64,000 nt of DNA, taken from contig OX467083.1 in the NCBI GenBank assembly GCA_950106755.1, forward strand, positions 27,957,029-28,021,028. The letters are read 5' to 3'. The position numbers and the translations under genes are program-made. The first letter of the stretch is position 1. Every line of letters starts with the position of its first letter. This document shows, one piece after another, positions 35,101-47,634 of this stretch. This DNA comes from Climacium dendroides (taxonomy: Eukaryota > Streptophyta > Bryopsida > Hypnales > Climaciaceae). The notes beneath the pieces are model-generated. The model was not told the origin of the DNA and made no database searches. It saw nothing but the letters and a program-made list of their open reading frames with translations.

Positions 35101-35692
35101 AATTAGGTTTGACTTCCAAAATGCCCCTTGGCCTTGCAAAGTCCTTCAAGAGTTAAATTAGTTTGTTCACGATGTGTTGTAGAAATTATATTGTTTTAAT
35201 TTAATTTGGGCTTTGCACAATTCCAATGATTATGATCATAATATTTAGTAGCCTTCTGAGAAGTTGCCTTTCCCTCTTTAGAGGCCTCATCCACTAAAAA
35301 CATCCACATGGGGAGTTATTAAAGTAAGCTTCAATACTGGGTGCCAAGATTTTAGTAGAAGATTTATGGCATATGCTGGGTTTTTTTATTAAATCTTGGA
35401 CCATCCAAACAAATCAACAAAGAAATGTTAAGATGATTTACCAAAAATCTTGAGAAACCTTTGAATCAAAACCCCAATGGCATTTAACCCTTTGCAATGG
35501 TCAATATTTGTGATGGCCCAATGATCAAATTAAGTAGAAAACACTTGTGGATATGAAGGTTGGAGATGTCATTTTTATATTGAAATCAATTGTCCACCAT
35601 GAATCCTCAAAGGATATGGGATAATTTGAAATGAGAGCTTGACCACTCATTGTCAAATTAAATGCAAAAATTATGTTTGATGTACAATTTCA
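32130..35692. other. AT-rich DNA without genes
   Basis: There are only short ORFs with AT-driven composition, such as 33502-33834 on the plus strand. No repeat family was recognised. Confidence 0.45.
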
Positions 35693-36002
35693 GACCTCAT
35701 TTAGTCATGGTAGAATAACATTTTTCAAAAAAATTTGGACTAAAAAAAGTTAGAAAATCTATCTAAATTTCATCTCCAAAAATCTATTTGATATTTTGAG
35801 CCTCCAATCATAAGTTATGGACAATATTTAAAGAGGATGTTTGAAAATGCAAAAGAAAATGTCCCTTCCAACCCCTCTCTGAAATTTGTTCATAACTATT
35901 GATTGGAGGCTTGAAATATCAAACGGATTTCCAGAGATGAAAATTAACTTGATTTCCCAGATTTTTTGAAAAAATTTATTCTATTGTGACTAAATGAGGT
36001 CT
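35693..36002. mobile_element. Foldback element with arms of 115-130 bp
   Basis: GACCTCATTTAGTCA at the left end and TGACTAAATGAGGTC at the right. The complementarity continues inward through TCATCTC-A-AAATC, TTGATATTT and GCCTCCAATCA to GTTATG. A spacer of about 60 bp separates the arms. Confidence 0.85.
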
Positions 36003-36263
36003 AAAATTTTATTTTAGATACAATTCCTACTTTCATTTGACTTAACTATGAGTAGTTGAGCTTCTACTAATTTTAATTTATATATCCCACATTCTTTGTT
36101 TTGCCTCTTACTATCCCAATATGTATATAAAGATTTGTCCTCGTTTCATAAACACAAATAATAAATGGCATTTAAAATATAGTGAGGAAATTGAAATATT
36201 GAGTTCAATGAGTTGAATACTAGTTTTTGAAAATTTTATTCAAAAAAATTTACTTTATTACTA

Positions 36264-36663
36264 AGGTAGGAGGCTTGAACTCTGCTTGGGCATTTTGAAC
36301 CACCCCTATAAATGGCATTGGAATGGATTGGAGGTGGTTCTTAAATTGACCTCCATAGTCATTAGAAAAATTGAGAAAAATATAATTCATTATTGCAAGA
36401 GCCAATCATTTTCCTTGTTTTTCCCATTTCTCTCTAAAAGTTGTAGTGAACACTTTATGAAAGACAAATAGGGACCTACAACACTTCTTGTTTGAAAACT
36501 CATAACTAATTCAAAAATAATCCAAAAAATATGAAACAACTTGGGTTAGATGCCAATTCTTCTTGTCTTTCAAGGAAAATTTACTGAAAAATATTTTGAG
36601 AAATTTCACCTGCCCAAAATTCAGTTCCAGTGCTTAAATGGTCGACTTATGGACCGACTACCT
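36264..36663. mobile_element. MITE family C, copy 1 (400 bp)
   Basis: AGGTAGGAGG at the left end, CCGACTACCT at the right, flanked by TA on both sides. The right half (CTTGGGTTAGATG, CTTGTCTTTCAAGGAAAATT, CCCAAAATTCAGTTCCA) matches the copy at 51091-51418. Confidence 0.8.
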
Positions 36664-37254
36664 TAATCCAGTTGAGTGCATTGTTTTTATGAACTCGGTT
36701 GAGTGCATTGTTTTTCACTATCCCATTTGTTACTAAGCTTAATTGCAATTCTAACCCATGTATTCTCACAAGTGAACTTCAATTTTTTTGACAGTTTGTA
36801 ACATGTAAACAAGTAGTTCCTAATGGATGTGAAATATTCCACACCATTCAATCCAAAGGAAGGCAGTCCTCCTCACTACTACTGAATGTTACGATGACCA
36901 TTTCCGTTTTGATGGCAAGGTACAAAACCATTGTATTTTTTCTTCTAAACCAATACCGATGAACCTCTGCAGTGGTATCAAACATTGAGCTTCCTTGCAA
37001 TGTTGTTTCAAATGGTATAATTATGTAATTCATGAATCAAAGCTTTTTTCATGTGCAAGATTCAATTTCACTTTCGAAGCCACAGCATAACATAATGTAT
37101 TGAAAAGAGGCAATCAATTTGTTGTGTATTAATCCTCCCACTTTTGATTTGAAAAAAATTGACGACCATAGATTTGCAATGGAAATTAATTGTGCACCCT
37201 TCACATCATTGAATTATAAAAAAATTGAAGCCAGTGATGGTAGCCATTAGATCT

Positions 37255-37570
37255 TGGACATCATATATAAGATACAAAATAAAATACGGAATACAAAATT
37301 TGGATTCAAGATACAAATATAGATATATGATACTACATATGAATATAGATGATATATGTGATATAGACAAAGTATATATGTACTTATTTAAAATATGGAT
37401 ATAGATACAACAGTGTCATACATCCCATATCAATTGTAATCATCTTGCATCTTGCAAAATATGAGTATGGTGGATCACGTACTAAAAATATATATTTTTA
37501 AATATACTTATTTATTTCATTGTCTGGAGCTCATCGTGACGATGACACAATGAGTTCAAAAGAGGCAGTA
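37255..37570. repeat. Degenerate ATATAGATA repeat with GAGCTCA tail
   Basis: Runs of AATATAGATRATA end in CATCCCATATCAATTG, as at 30655-30830. CTGGAGCTCATCG..CACAATGAGTTCAAAA follows and echoes 31064-31110 and 48725-48760, so the two parts belong to one dispersed family. Confidence 0.6.
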
Positions 37571-38216
37571 AGGGTAGGCTTCCATGTGGAGTTGGGGGAC
37601 AGTGGGGCTTACTCATCATCGGTGAAATGGGCATCCCCGTTTTTGAGGAGCGCCCATTTGACCGATGATCGACAGGCGTCCACATGCAAGCTGGCCATAA
37701 CTGCCTTCTTAGAATTTGGAGAGTACACCATGTGCCCCAACTCGCCTTTTTAGTCCTGCATTTCAACGTGCCAATGATTTTCATGTCCATTTCTTGTGAT
37801 TCACAATGGGGACAAAGCTTTTGAAGCTTTGGCATGTGCAGAAAACAGTAGGAAATCATTCTCCAGCCATTCATCGGCAAGGGCCAAGCTAGTTCCGGCC
37901 AAAGTTTCCGCTAAAGTTTCCACACTTTCGATGCCACTGAGGTTTGGTGGGGGTAAGTTGTGGGGTAAAAATTGACAGCCCGAGGTGGTGCGGGGCTGGG
38001 CCTCCCCAGAGACATTTCATATTGGATCTGCAAGGGGGAAAAATATGGTAAGCTTACCTCATGATGGGGGAGGGCCCCCGGGGAAATTTGATCAGTCCGA
38101 TCTCCTCTTGGAGCTCGCGCAACTTGCACATGGTCGGGTTGACTCCAAAGTGCGGACAAAATCCTCCATTCATTCCAAGATATTTGAGAGGAGGACGAAG
38201 TTCAAGTTACGTTATA
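37571..38216. other. Moderately GC-rich stretch, no gene identified
   Basis: Short ORFs on both strands have no recognisable product and no splice logic. It could be a decayed gene or element fragment. Confidence 0.3.
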
Positions 38217-38939
38217 ATGATTAGAGCATCTCCACCGGTACTCAAACCAACTCACCAAGGGTTTGACGTGTGTCGAACGTGGAGGACAAGTGCTTTGGGT
38301 CCCCTTATAATATTCCTCATGGTACGAAAATCCCTCGCCAATCGTCAAGTCAAGCAATGGCCATTGAAATCAAACATTAGGAAAAAATTTAGGCTTGAAA
38401 AGGCCACCAGTACAGAAAAAAATTAAAATATTAAGAATAGTCAATTTGATGTGGATTTGATGTGGCACCAATAGTGCCATATTAGATTCAAAAAATAAAA
38501 AAATAATTTTTTTTTAATTATTATTTTTAATTGCTTTATAGGGATGCAAACCTCATAGCCTCTTGGAGGCTTGAATTTTTCCTGATCTAATTGTGAATTC
38601 AAGTGACTAGTTGGACGAGCATCCCCACAGGCACTCACCTAAGGTTTGACATATGTAAGTTTGACTTGGATGACAAGACAATGCTCCAAGCCCTTCGAAA
38701 TATTTTTTATGGCACTGAATCCTAGAAAGTCAAGCAATGGATGGTTCTTAAAATTTATGTTTATATTGAGTTTAGTGAACTGTATTGTATATTCCACTTG
38801 GTGATTAATCAATTAAATATTTATGGGGCACGTTTGGTGAATATGGGTGGGGGACAAGAATTTTGAGGGCTCTTCAAAAATAGATGTAAACTTTTGGTGT
38901 GTTAAATTTGGCGAGTGTTGGTGTAGATGCTCTAATCAT
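38217..38939. mobile_element. Non-autonomous element with GATTAGAGCATCT ends
   Basis: The left end is ATGATTAGAGCATCTCCACC and the right end GTGTAGATGCTCTAATCAT, an inverted pair of about 20 bp. A diverged second copy of the left half starts inside at 38609 (GAGCATCCCCACAGGCACTC, GGTTTGACAT, AAGTCAAGCAATGG), so the element is internally duplicated. The word TAGAGCATCTCCA is common in plant hAT-like MITEs. Confidence 0.65.
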
Positions 38940-39058
38940 TCATGGTGTTGGCAAATGGTTTGCTATTTTTGTTTCAAAAATAAAATAAAAATCATTTGTG
39001 GTGTTAAATAAATCCTTTCCTCCTTCTTCACTATTGTTTTGATGGAAGATGATGTAAA

Positions 39059-39080
39059 ATATATATATATATATATATAT
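39059..39080. repeat. (AT)n microsatellite
   Basis: Eleven AT units. Confidence 0.95.
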
Positions 39081-39918
39081 GCATCTCTCTAAGTGAACCA
39101 GGAAGTTATTCTAGGAGAAACATTGTCCCTTGTAGCACTGTAGTCTTAGTTTTCAAATAAAATCCTACTCCAACTTCCTCTAAATACCAACATAGTATTT
39201 AACATCCTTAGTCTATCATTATGATACTTTGTATGGACATGTTATGGAAAAATAGCCACCTAGGATCAATAGACTTTGAACTACAAAACTTGAACCTTTT
39301 ATATCTTATACGTTGCATGTCCATACAATTACCCCCAAAAGATACCATCAATAGTCAAATTTTGAGACTAAAGTTTGTTTCCTTGTCATTTGTTATAGTC
39401 AACCAATTGGATTACAATTTTGATCAATTTGAAGTTTTTGTGCTTGTTTTGCTCATTTGACATTGAGATTAACCCATTTGGATGTAGATTGGGTGATTTA
39501 ACATTATTTGGCTTATTTGGCAGTTTGAGTAGCCTAATTAGTTGGTATCTATTAGATTAGATTGTAGTAGTTTAGTTGTTGAGTTCATTCAATTTGGCTT
39601 TCTTTTCAATTGGTTCAATTGGTGTGGTAATTGCTAGTGGTTGTTTCTTCTATTGCCTATTAGGTTTTGATTTCCAAGTTGGAAGGCATCCACTGTTGCT
39701 TGAATGCACATGAGAGTTCCAACCTAATGGGGTGCTTCTTCTTTTTATTTTTAGTGTATGGGACATTGGAAGATTCGCAGTGAGAGCACAGTGCTAAGTG
39801 CTAATTGGATGAGGAAAACATATAATTAGATAATGGATTTGAAGATGTAAGACATTAATATTTTGTTTTTAAAATTTTTTTTGAAACATACAACCTTCAA
39901 GGGTTGCAAGTGAACTGA

Positions 39919-40110
39919 CATGACTTAGCCAAAGCAACCTTGGATATCCTTGTCAAACTAAGTGGAAGACTCGTGGAGGAACAAACCTCTTCTTCATGTG
40001 CAGACACAAAGAGCCCCCTCACAAGCAATGTCAACATGGAAGTTGAGCCGGGAATCTCATGGATTCTATCGGAAGTTCCTACCACGTGGTCATCACCCAA
40101 GATAGTTTAA
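39919..40110 (+). pseudogene. Gene fragment, C-terminal piece of an unknown protein
   Basis: A 63-codon open frame starts after a TGA and ends at TAA 40108. It encodes helical, acidic sequence: HDLAKATLDILVKLSGRLVE, then EQTSSSCADTKSP, then NVNMEVEPGISWIL. It reads like protein, is richer in G and C than its flanks, and has no ATG or partner exon nearby. It looks like a captured or decayed 3' exon. The opposite strand is also open (39897-40100), so the strand is not certain. I do not recognise the family. Confidence 0.35.
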
Positions 40111-43100
40111 GGTCATTTTATACTAGATATTTTGTTTTTGTATTGTGATTTAGTTGAACGCAAAAAAAATTCAAAAGAGACTTTAAAAACCAAGTTGGAT
40201 TGGGCATGAAGTTTAATTTGTAATTTCTGAGCAGGTATGGAGTAGAATGAACTATTTGTTGAGCTAAAGAGCCAAATTGGATTTATGTTTGAATGTATGT
40301 GTGATTGAATTAGCCTAATTGGAAACTAATTGATTTATTGCAAAATAGAATTTATGTGTCTAAGTTTGTGTGATGTGGAGTATAGATCTAATGTGTGTCT
40401 AATTGAATAAGTTTGCCTAGTTGAGTGTGTTAAGTATAATTTGTCTTGTGAAGTCGAATTGGTTTGATGTGCTCATAGTTGAATTTTGTAGATGTTCCTA
40501 ATGTTTGAATACTTACTAGCCTGAATGAAATTCATGGGATATTAATTGTCTGTGTGAATGTATGTCATTTGAGATTTCAAGTCACATCAAGTTGGGAGAG
40601 TTGAGTAGTAAGGTAAAACAACCCAGTGTAGTTAAATGACTCATTGCAATCGCCTAAGAAATGATCCATTGTGTTTTTTTAGTATGTAAGATGTGGGCCA
40701 CAATGTATGTCTTATATAATAATAATGGAGTGAACAATGACCTCATTGGGAATTTCTAACTTTTCAGTGTGAAATTCATTGTAAAAATTGACTTTTTAGA
40801 CCTTCCATGATATAAAAAATATTGTGACTACATTAGGTAGTAAGATGAGCATTATGGATTTAGATTTTGTTGGTTATTGGGTAGTCTACAGACTATTTTG
40901 GACTTAATACTTCAAAAATTCATAACAAATTCATACTTTGTCAAAAAAAATATACAATTTTAATTGCACTTGCTGTTTCTCACACTTGTGGTAATGTCGG
41001 AAAAAAATTGAAAATTTTTAGCAATAAGATGATGTCAAACTCCTCATTCTAACCACAATGGGCTAGGTTACCTTAGTTATAATTCTTTTTAGTCCTAACT
41101 AGAATTTGTAGAGAGTGGAAGTAGTAAGGTCATGTGTCTTTAGATGCGTTTTTGTGCATCATTTATTGCTGATCTAATTGAGGTACAATTATGATTAATT
41201 TAATCCCTAGAGGACCATTTGTGCCCTTGGGGGACAATTTGGGTCTAGGAAGGTTCCTATTGTCTCAATGTGAACTCAATGTTTTTGAAACTTTTTGAGG
41301 ATGTGCGGTTTTGCAAGAGCTTTATAAATATATACTTCTTTTTACTTCAATTGGTGTCCAGGAAAAAAATCATGTTACAATAAGCCAAAAATGGAGGTAA
41401 GGGGCAGCACAAAAAAATCACAAAAAATCAAAATCAAATTAAAACTTTCTTTTTTTACATTTGAAGCTTTGTTTGGACTAGTGATGAAAAAGTTATAATC
41501 AATCTTAGTTATTAAAGCAATTTAAGCATCTTCTTGAAAAAATAACTTATAGGATTCATTTGTGAATGCAATTTTTACAATTTTCCAAAGCAAATTGTTA
41601 GACAAGGTTAGATTTGCTTGCTAGAACAATCTCTCCACTCAGATTATTATATTTCAATTCCAACATAGAACTAATAACTATTTAGTTTCTTCTTCAATCT
41701 TAAAACTACTTCTACTTAACAAATTTTTAATGAGTGGAAATTAGTTGTCTTTTACTGTACTTGATTTTTTTTTTTAGATTCTCAACTCAACTATTCAACA
41801 TATAAACTTAGAAAATCTAAATCAATAGTACAAAAAAATTCAATTCAATAGATTCAAAGCCAAAAAATCTAGTGAAGCAAATTGCAAAAAACTTGCTTTC
41901 TTCACTTTGGATGCAAATATACTTGCAATCTATATGGTTGAAGTTTTTGAAATTTCTTCCATACATTCTTATACTAGTCTAATATAAGATCCCATGGTTA
42001 AATACAAAAAAAAACAATTTTTAAAGTTTTTTGCTCTTTGCAATAGAAATGGTAGTTTTGAATGTTTTTTGATGGAAAAAGGCCTCAATCCTTTAGGGGT
42101 TATGCCAAATTGGGATGTATAAGCTTAAATGTTGTTATAGATTTCCATTTGTTATGAAATTAAATAATGAAGTGGAGATCTAGTGTATACCAAAATATGA
42201 GATGAAGAAATAAAGATAAGTAAATTTGATTTGAAAGAAAAAAATGCCAATTTTGTTGCAAAATGAATTATTCTAAAGCCCATTGTGTTGCTTGAAGTTC
42301 CAAAACCAAATTGGAGATTAAGTTCTTGGCAAGTGAACAAGATAAAGATAACCAAATTAGAATAGTCGAGAAGAAGGGTGCAACTAAATGTGGTAGATCA
42401 AATTTAGAGAGATAAGTTGGATGTGGTCAAAACCAATTTGGAGAAATCAAAATAAAGGAAAAGATTAAAGGAATGAAAATTGGAAAGAAAAAATTTATAA
42501 AGTAAAGCTTAAAGAATTTAAGAGTGACATTGAGAGAATCTAAACTCTTGTGGTCTTTAAAAGTAGAGTGAGAAATTTTGTAATTAGTCTACTTTGTTAG
42601 GAAAATAGAACTATCCTATTTGAAAGAATATTCCTTTGTCCTTGGTGGTTTTGATCTAATTGAATTATATTCACAAGTCTATTAATTTGTCTCCTTAAAC
42701 AAACTATATATTGAAAATTGAATTTCCAAATTTGGTGGTTCAATTACTTCTACACTTATCCAATCATATTTTGTAATTATAGAATAGATTCATGATGGAG
42801 GAAATCATCATGAGATAATAGAGTATGATCTAAAATTGCATAATCTACGTGATATAATGCATTAGAATTCTTCAAAAAATAGAAACAAGACTCTCAAAAA
42901 ATATATTGCATTAACCTTCATCAAATTGTCTTGAGGACCAATTATATGAAGAAAACCATGCTAAGATACAAATTGGCATTGTATTGCATGAGTGGATGTT
43001 TTTAAGCTATGGTGTAGTGAAAATGTTGTCACAAAGTGACAATTTTGCCAAATTTTCAACTTCTATGATTTCTAAACTTTTGCTCCAATTCAAATTACTA

Positions 43101-43569
43101 TAATTTTTTATAAATTTAGCATGTCCATATACATATCATCTAGAAAAGATAATTATAGCTACTTCTAAAATTTCATTCTTCATCATCTCATTACATTTTT
43201 TTTGCATGTCATAATCCATTAAAACACAAGCATATTCTATTTGTAATGATTAAAGTCATATTTTATATCTATATTTTAGTATTTCAAATACTTCAATAAT
43301 GCAATGCAACTTCTTTTTGATGATTCCGAAAAAGTGAAAAGAATTCAAATAACCTTTTATTAAATAAACTTGAACCTCATTTGCATAATTATAGGTAATT
43401 TGAAATTTCAAAATTCTAAAACCACTTTGACTACTTTGAATATTTAGAAAAATGACAACTTGTATTGTTTATCTATTTTTATGCATTTTGTTTTTAAAAA
43501 CACTACATTTCATTGTAATCATTGCATTGGTTCCAATACTATAGCTTGAAAACACCATAATTTACAATG
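40111..43569. other. AT-rich DNA without genes
   Basis: Nothing credible apart from the partial dispersed-repeat copy at 41880-42110. Confidence 0.45.
41880..42110 (+). repeat. Dispersed repeat, partial copy
   Basis: CTTGCAATCTATATGGTTGAA, TAATATAAGATCCCATGGTTA, AGAAATGGTAGTTTTGAATG and CCTTTAGGGGTTA match the right third of 20990-22000. Confidence 0.65.
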
Positions 43570-46307
43570 CACTACACTAATAATATTAATTAGTGTTCAT
43601 AACACTAATTACGAACTTGAACACTAAATGTCAATTGAATCAATAATGTGTACACACTAAATCTCAACTTGAACTCTAATTGCCATCACCCATGATGTTT
43701 TACACCTTCCAAATTTTACAAAGTTGACATTTAGTGTTTATTGAGAGTACCACTCTTTTCCAATTTCAAAAAAAAAGAACCACATTTTATAGACTGGCAC
43801 AAAAATCATGAAACAATAGAAAAGACATTTTCAAAAAGCCAACCATTTTATTACAAACAACATGTGTCCATTACATATAGTGCAAAGCAGTAGAAAATAT
43901 TTCTAGGGTGTTCTAATAAAATTAGGCACTTCTTGACCTTAGAAGTATTGCAAATGCTTTACAATAATTTCCTGTAGATGAGAAAACAATTGGTTCACAT
44001 TCCATAAACCATCAACATCTAAGGCCATGCCACAACGGATCATGGCCTTCCTAGCATAACACATATTGCCAAAATCGACTTTCCTATTCACATCTTCTAC
44101 ACTATCCGCTGCCAATTGCAAAAAAAATCTCTTACTAGGATTTGTCAATTTGCTAGACCACTGACTGTCTTCACGAGGGATATTTTGCCATGTATTTAAT
44201 TGAATCAATTCGGTCTTTTTGGCTTCCCAACGAGTAGTCTAAGCATCCTTTATCTTTGAAATAATAAAGGTATATGCAAGTTGGCATAAGTGGGTGGAGC
44301 ATGGAGGCAAATACCTCAAAGTGGTATTCTTAGTTGCTAGAACATCTCTCAACGCTGGAGTTATTTTATGCATAGTAGAATTATCTACCCATACAATTTT
44401 CAACCGTTGGTGAAGGTCAGGTTGAAAAGCTCAAGCTTCCCTAAAGTACTAAGGGAAAATAGACTGATCCATCCAACCGTTTGGACCAGTCCTATATGAA
44501 ACTCCAGGGATGTTATCCTCCAATCCCCAAATAGGATAGTTTCTATTTTGATTTGTAAAAATCAACATAGGAGCTTCAATAGTTGATCTACAACCTCTTG
44601 AGGTTCTGACCACCATGGTCATAGACTCTCCACTTGAAACTACCTCGGCATATTTCACGGTGGTATCTCCCCGAAAACCCAATGTTCGGCCATTGTCAAC
44701 ATTGACAACAAAGTGTGTCTCATCTATATTTTCCATTAAATTCTCATCCCAAACATTAGATTGGAACCCTCTCTGCAAAATTCCTAAATGAAATGCAAAC
44801 TGCATTTCAATTTGAAGTTCTTTCTCAAGACTACAAGAGAGCCTGTTGCGTTGTGATAGGATTACAATGTTATGTACTCCCATAAACTGTTGAATCCAAC
44901 TATGACACAATTTGCTAGTGAGCAATTTTTGATCTATAGGATCAGTGGATTCAGCGGTATAAATTGACTCTGGACCCAGTAACACCTCTAGAGCCAACTC
45001 TAACAAAATTTTGGAAGAAAATTTCACACCAAATTTTCGAAGTCCTTCAAAAGCCTTTAGAACCCTTGGATACAACCATTGGACCCAATCAAAGTGCTTC
45101 TTGCCACGTCCTATCTTGGCTTTGAAGTGGAGTCTCTTCCGTTTGCCAACTTGATTGTGGTTGCATGTTAATTGTAATTCTTCATCAACTTCAATGTAGT
45201 TGCCTCGTTGTTGCCACCATCATGTAGCTCTCACATAATTGGCAACTTTCTGACCTCGAAAGTGCTAAGGAAAAACTTGAATAGTGCGCCTATTGAGGTC
45301 AACAAGTCCGTGAATTCTTCATCTTCTACCATCCATGCAATGACTATTTTTCGGTTGAGAAGAGTGGAAACTTGTTGTAAGCGTTGTGAAGAGGTGTTGA
45401 CAGGAAGAACATGAAGAGGTGGACGACCTGCAAAACGACATGTAGAAAACAAATCATATTTAAAACAATTCTTCCTCAATATATTATTCAACAAGTATTT
45501 GCTCTTAAGCATCTTTTAAATTGAAAACCATATTACATTAATTCAAAATTGAATTGAGAAGTGAACTAAGTATTAAATTTAGAATGAAATTGACAGTTCA
45601 AAATGGAATTCAAAAAGATGTAGAGAACTAAAAATTTGATTGATAATTAAAAATTAAAAATTAAATGAATAAATTTAGATTTGAAATTGAAAGTATTGTG
45701 ATGCTTTTTAAATTTAAATTTGAAGTTACTGTAAATTCTTAATCCTTAATTTTCAATTTGAAATAAAATATTTAGAAATACATTTGTAATTTAAAATTAA
45801 AATAAAAAACAAGCAAGTTCTTGAAGTTTGAATGCTAACATATAAAGCAAGTGATTGCAATAATTCATCGGATTTGAGAATTTAGTCAAATTTTCAAAAT
45901 TGTATAGATAGAATAATTCTTGATGCTTCAACATTTTGTTTAATTTCAATCCACATAATGAAGATTGTGCAATAAAAGATTGGTTGACGAAGCTACATTC
46001 ATTTGTACGATGTGTATACCATCAAAAAGCATAATACCTGGAAATGCAGCTCTGTGCACACCCGCAATGTCTTTACAGGGTTGAGCTAAGTAGAGCGGAG
46101 AGAGACAGGCGGAGCGGAGAGAGCAAGTAGAGCGGAGAAAGCAAGGCGGAGAGGAGAGGTGGTGGAAGCAGAAGGCGGTGCATTGATTTCAAGTCCTACA
46201 ATATTGCCAACACTAAATGGAAAGTGGTTGGAAATTGGTGTTCAAGGGTAAACACTGTAGACTACACTAATCTTCATTAAACACTAATGAACATTATTGG
46301 TGTAGTG
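43570..46307 (-). mobile_element. Decayed 2.7-kb DNA transposon with CACTACA ends and DDE_1-type transposase
   Basis: The left end starts CACTACACTAATAAT. The right end, read in reverse, starts CACTACACCAATAAT. About 26 of the first 30 bases agree. Just inside the left end the word ACACTAA recurs several times in both orientations, like subterminal transposase-binding repeats. The transposase remnant fills the middle on the minus strand. No clear target duplication was found (flanks ATG and GAA). Confidence 0.75.
43939..46170 (-). pseudogene. DDE_1/pogo-like transposase pseudogene
   Basis: One frame runs from about 45210 to 43939 with three stops (TAG near 44447, TGA near 44433, TAG near 44240). 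It holds a helix-turn-helix-like region (HSWIQQFMGVHNI to LSQRNRL) and then the catalytic core: first Asp in NIDETHF (codon 44724-44722), GWMDQSIF, and second Asp in IVWVDNSTMH. The third position, normally Asp in a Q-P-x-D word after LPPCSTH, reads CQLAYTF, so it is Tyr. Upstream, around 45220-45231, the frame shifts. The next part (FAGRPPLHVLPVNTSSQRL) starts at a splice acceptor (TTTTGCAG, 45430) and can join an exon at about 46170-46039 (donor CAG/GTATTA) in phase. With stops, a shift and a lost catalytic residue it cannot be active. DDE_1 transposases belong to the Tc1/mariner-pogo group. Confidence 0.75.
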
Positions 46308-47318
46308 GAAAGGAGAAATTTGAAAACCAAACAAAGAACCAACAAAGGCACTAAAAAAGTCTTTAATCCTTAAAGGATGAGCTAGTCAACATGAAATTGA
46401 TTTGTTTAGGTAGTGTGTGAATTGTTGGCTTAAAAAAAATACAAAAACACTAATTGAAAGACAAATTACTATAGAAGACCTTTCCTTTTCACACAAAATT
46501 TGAAGGATGAATAGTTGCACTTCTATTTTACTTGGAGAGATTCTTTGTCATTCATCAACTAGGAAACATCCTATGCGTTGTTTATTGATTAAGCACTTGG
46601 ATCTTTTAAGATCTGCAACATGGTTCTAGAAACTAGAACTAGGGCTATCAAATCATGGTCTTGCCATGCACTACAAAAGTTGCCTATTACAAAGTTGGGG
46701 GTAGCTTCTATTACTTCTGACCAAAAAGTGAAAATTTGGAGCTTCATTTTACTTTATGCCACTTGGCACCTATTTGACTATAATTCTGATGTCTAGTCCA
46801 CTTTGTTGCACATCTCTACTTTGAGGAAACCATGAGGTCATACTTGGAAGGTAGGTACCTTTTAATGTATATATTTTAGGTTTTAAGAATATTGGGATTT
46901 AGAATATATGCTAATCTAGTTTTGATAGGGTTTAGGATTTATTAGGGACTTAAAAATGATTGTTACTCCATAATTGCACGAGTTCCTTCGTATTAGAGTC
47001 GTTTTCCATTCATCAATGTGATTGGAAGATGAAGAGGTAACAAAGTACAAGATTCATTTGCTACATTTCATTCACAACATAGTCAACATTTTGATGTGGA
47101 AATTGGAAAAATCCAATGTGGAGGCCGCAATCAAAAACAAGTAGACCACAACTAGAATTCACTTCAGCATGACTAGAAAATGATGAACTTGTCATTCACA
47201 AATGCCTTCTATGAAGTTTTACAAGACTAGTTTTGTAGGCACCTAGAAGGTTAATGTGTGTGTTGGACTTCTTCACTTTATTCTCTTGCAATTGCATTAA
47301 GAAAAAGAGAGAGAGGCT
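46308..47318. other. AT-rich DNA without genes
   Basis: Nothing recognised. Confidence 0.45.
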
Positions 47319-47634
47319 ATGGGGAATTTCATTAAAATGGCAGATATTCTGTGACTTTGGCATTCTACAGTTCAAATCAGGTGGTCTAAACTCTATTAGC
47401 ATCCTAGATTTTTGAAATCTATACCATTATTAGATATCTAAAATCTAGGAAATATATAGATTTTTTAGACCAATCGTTCTAAAATATACATCTTTCCTAG
47501 ATTTAATACATCTAATAGTGATGTAGAGTTTACAAATCTAGGATACTAATAGATTTCAAACTATCCTATTTGAGCTATGGGGCACATTGTGAAAATGGCA
47601 CATGGAATATCGCCATTTTAATGAAATTTTCCAT
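47319..47634. mobile_element. MITE family A, copy 2 (316 bp)
   Basis: The ends are ATGGGGAATTTCATTAAAAT and ATTTTAATGAAATTTTCCAT, inverted over about 30 bp. GGCT flanks both sides as a likely 4-bp target duplication. The sub-terminal words GGCACATGGAAT and GCCATTTTAA match copy 1 at 26528. Confidence 0.85.

Noticed and set aside
43570..46307. Assignment of the 2.7-kb element to CACTA/EnSpm on its ends alone
   Set aside because: The encoded remnant is DDE_1/pogo-like and no 3-bp target duplication is visible.
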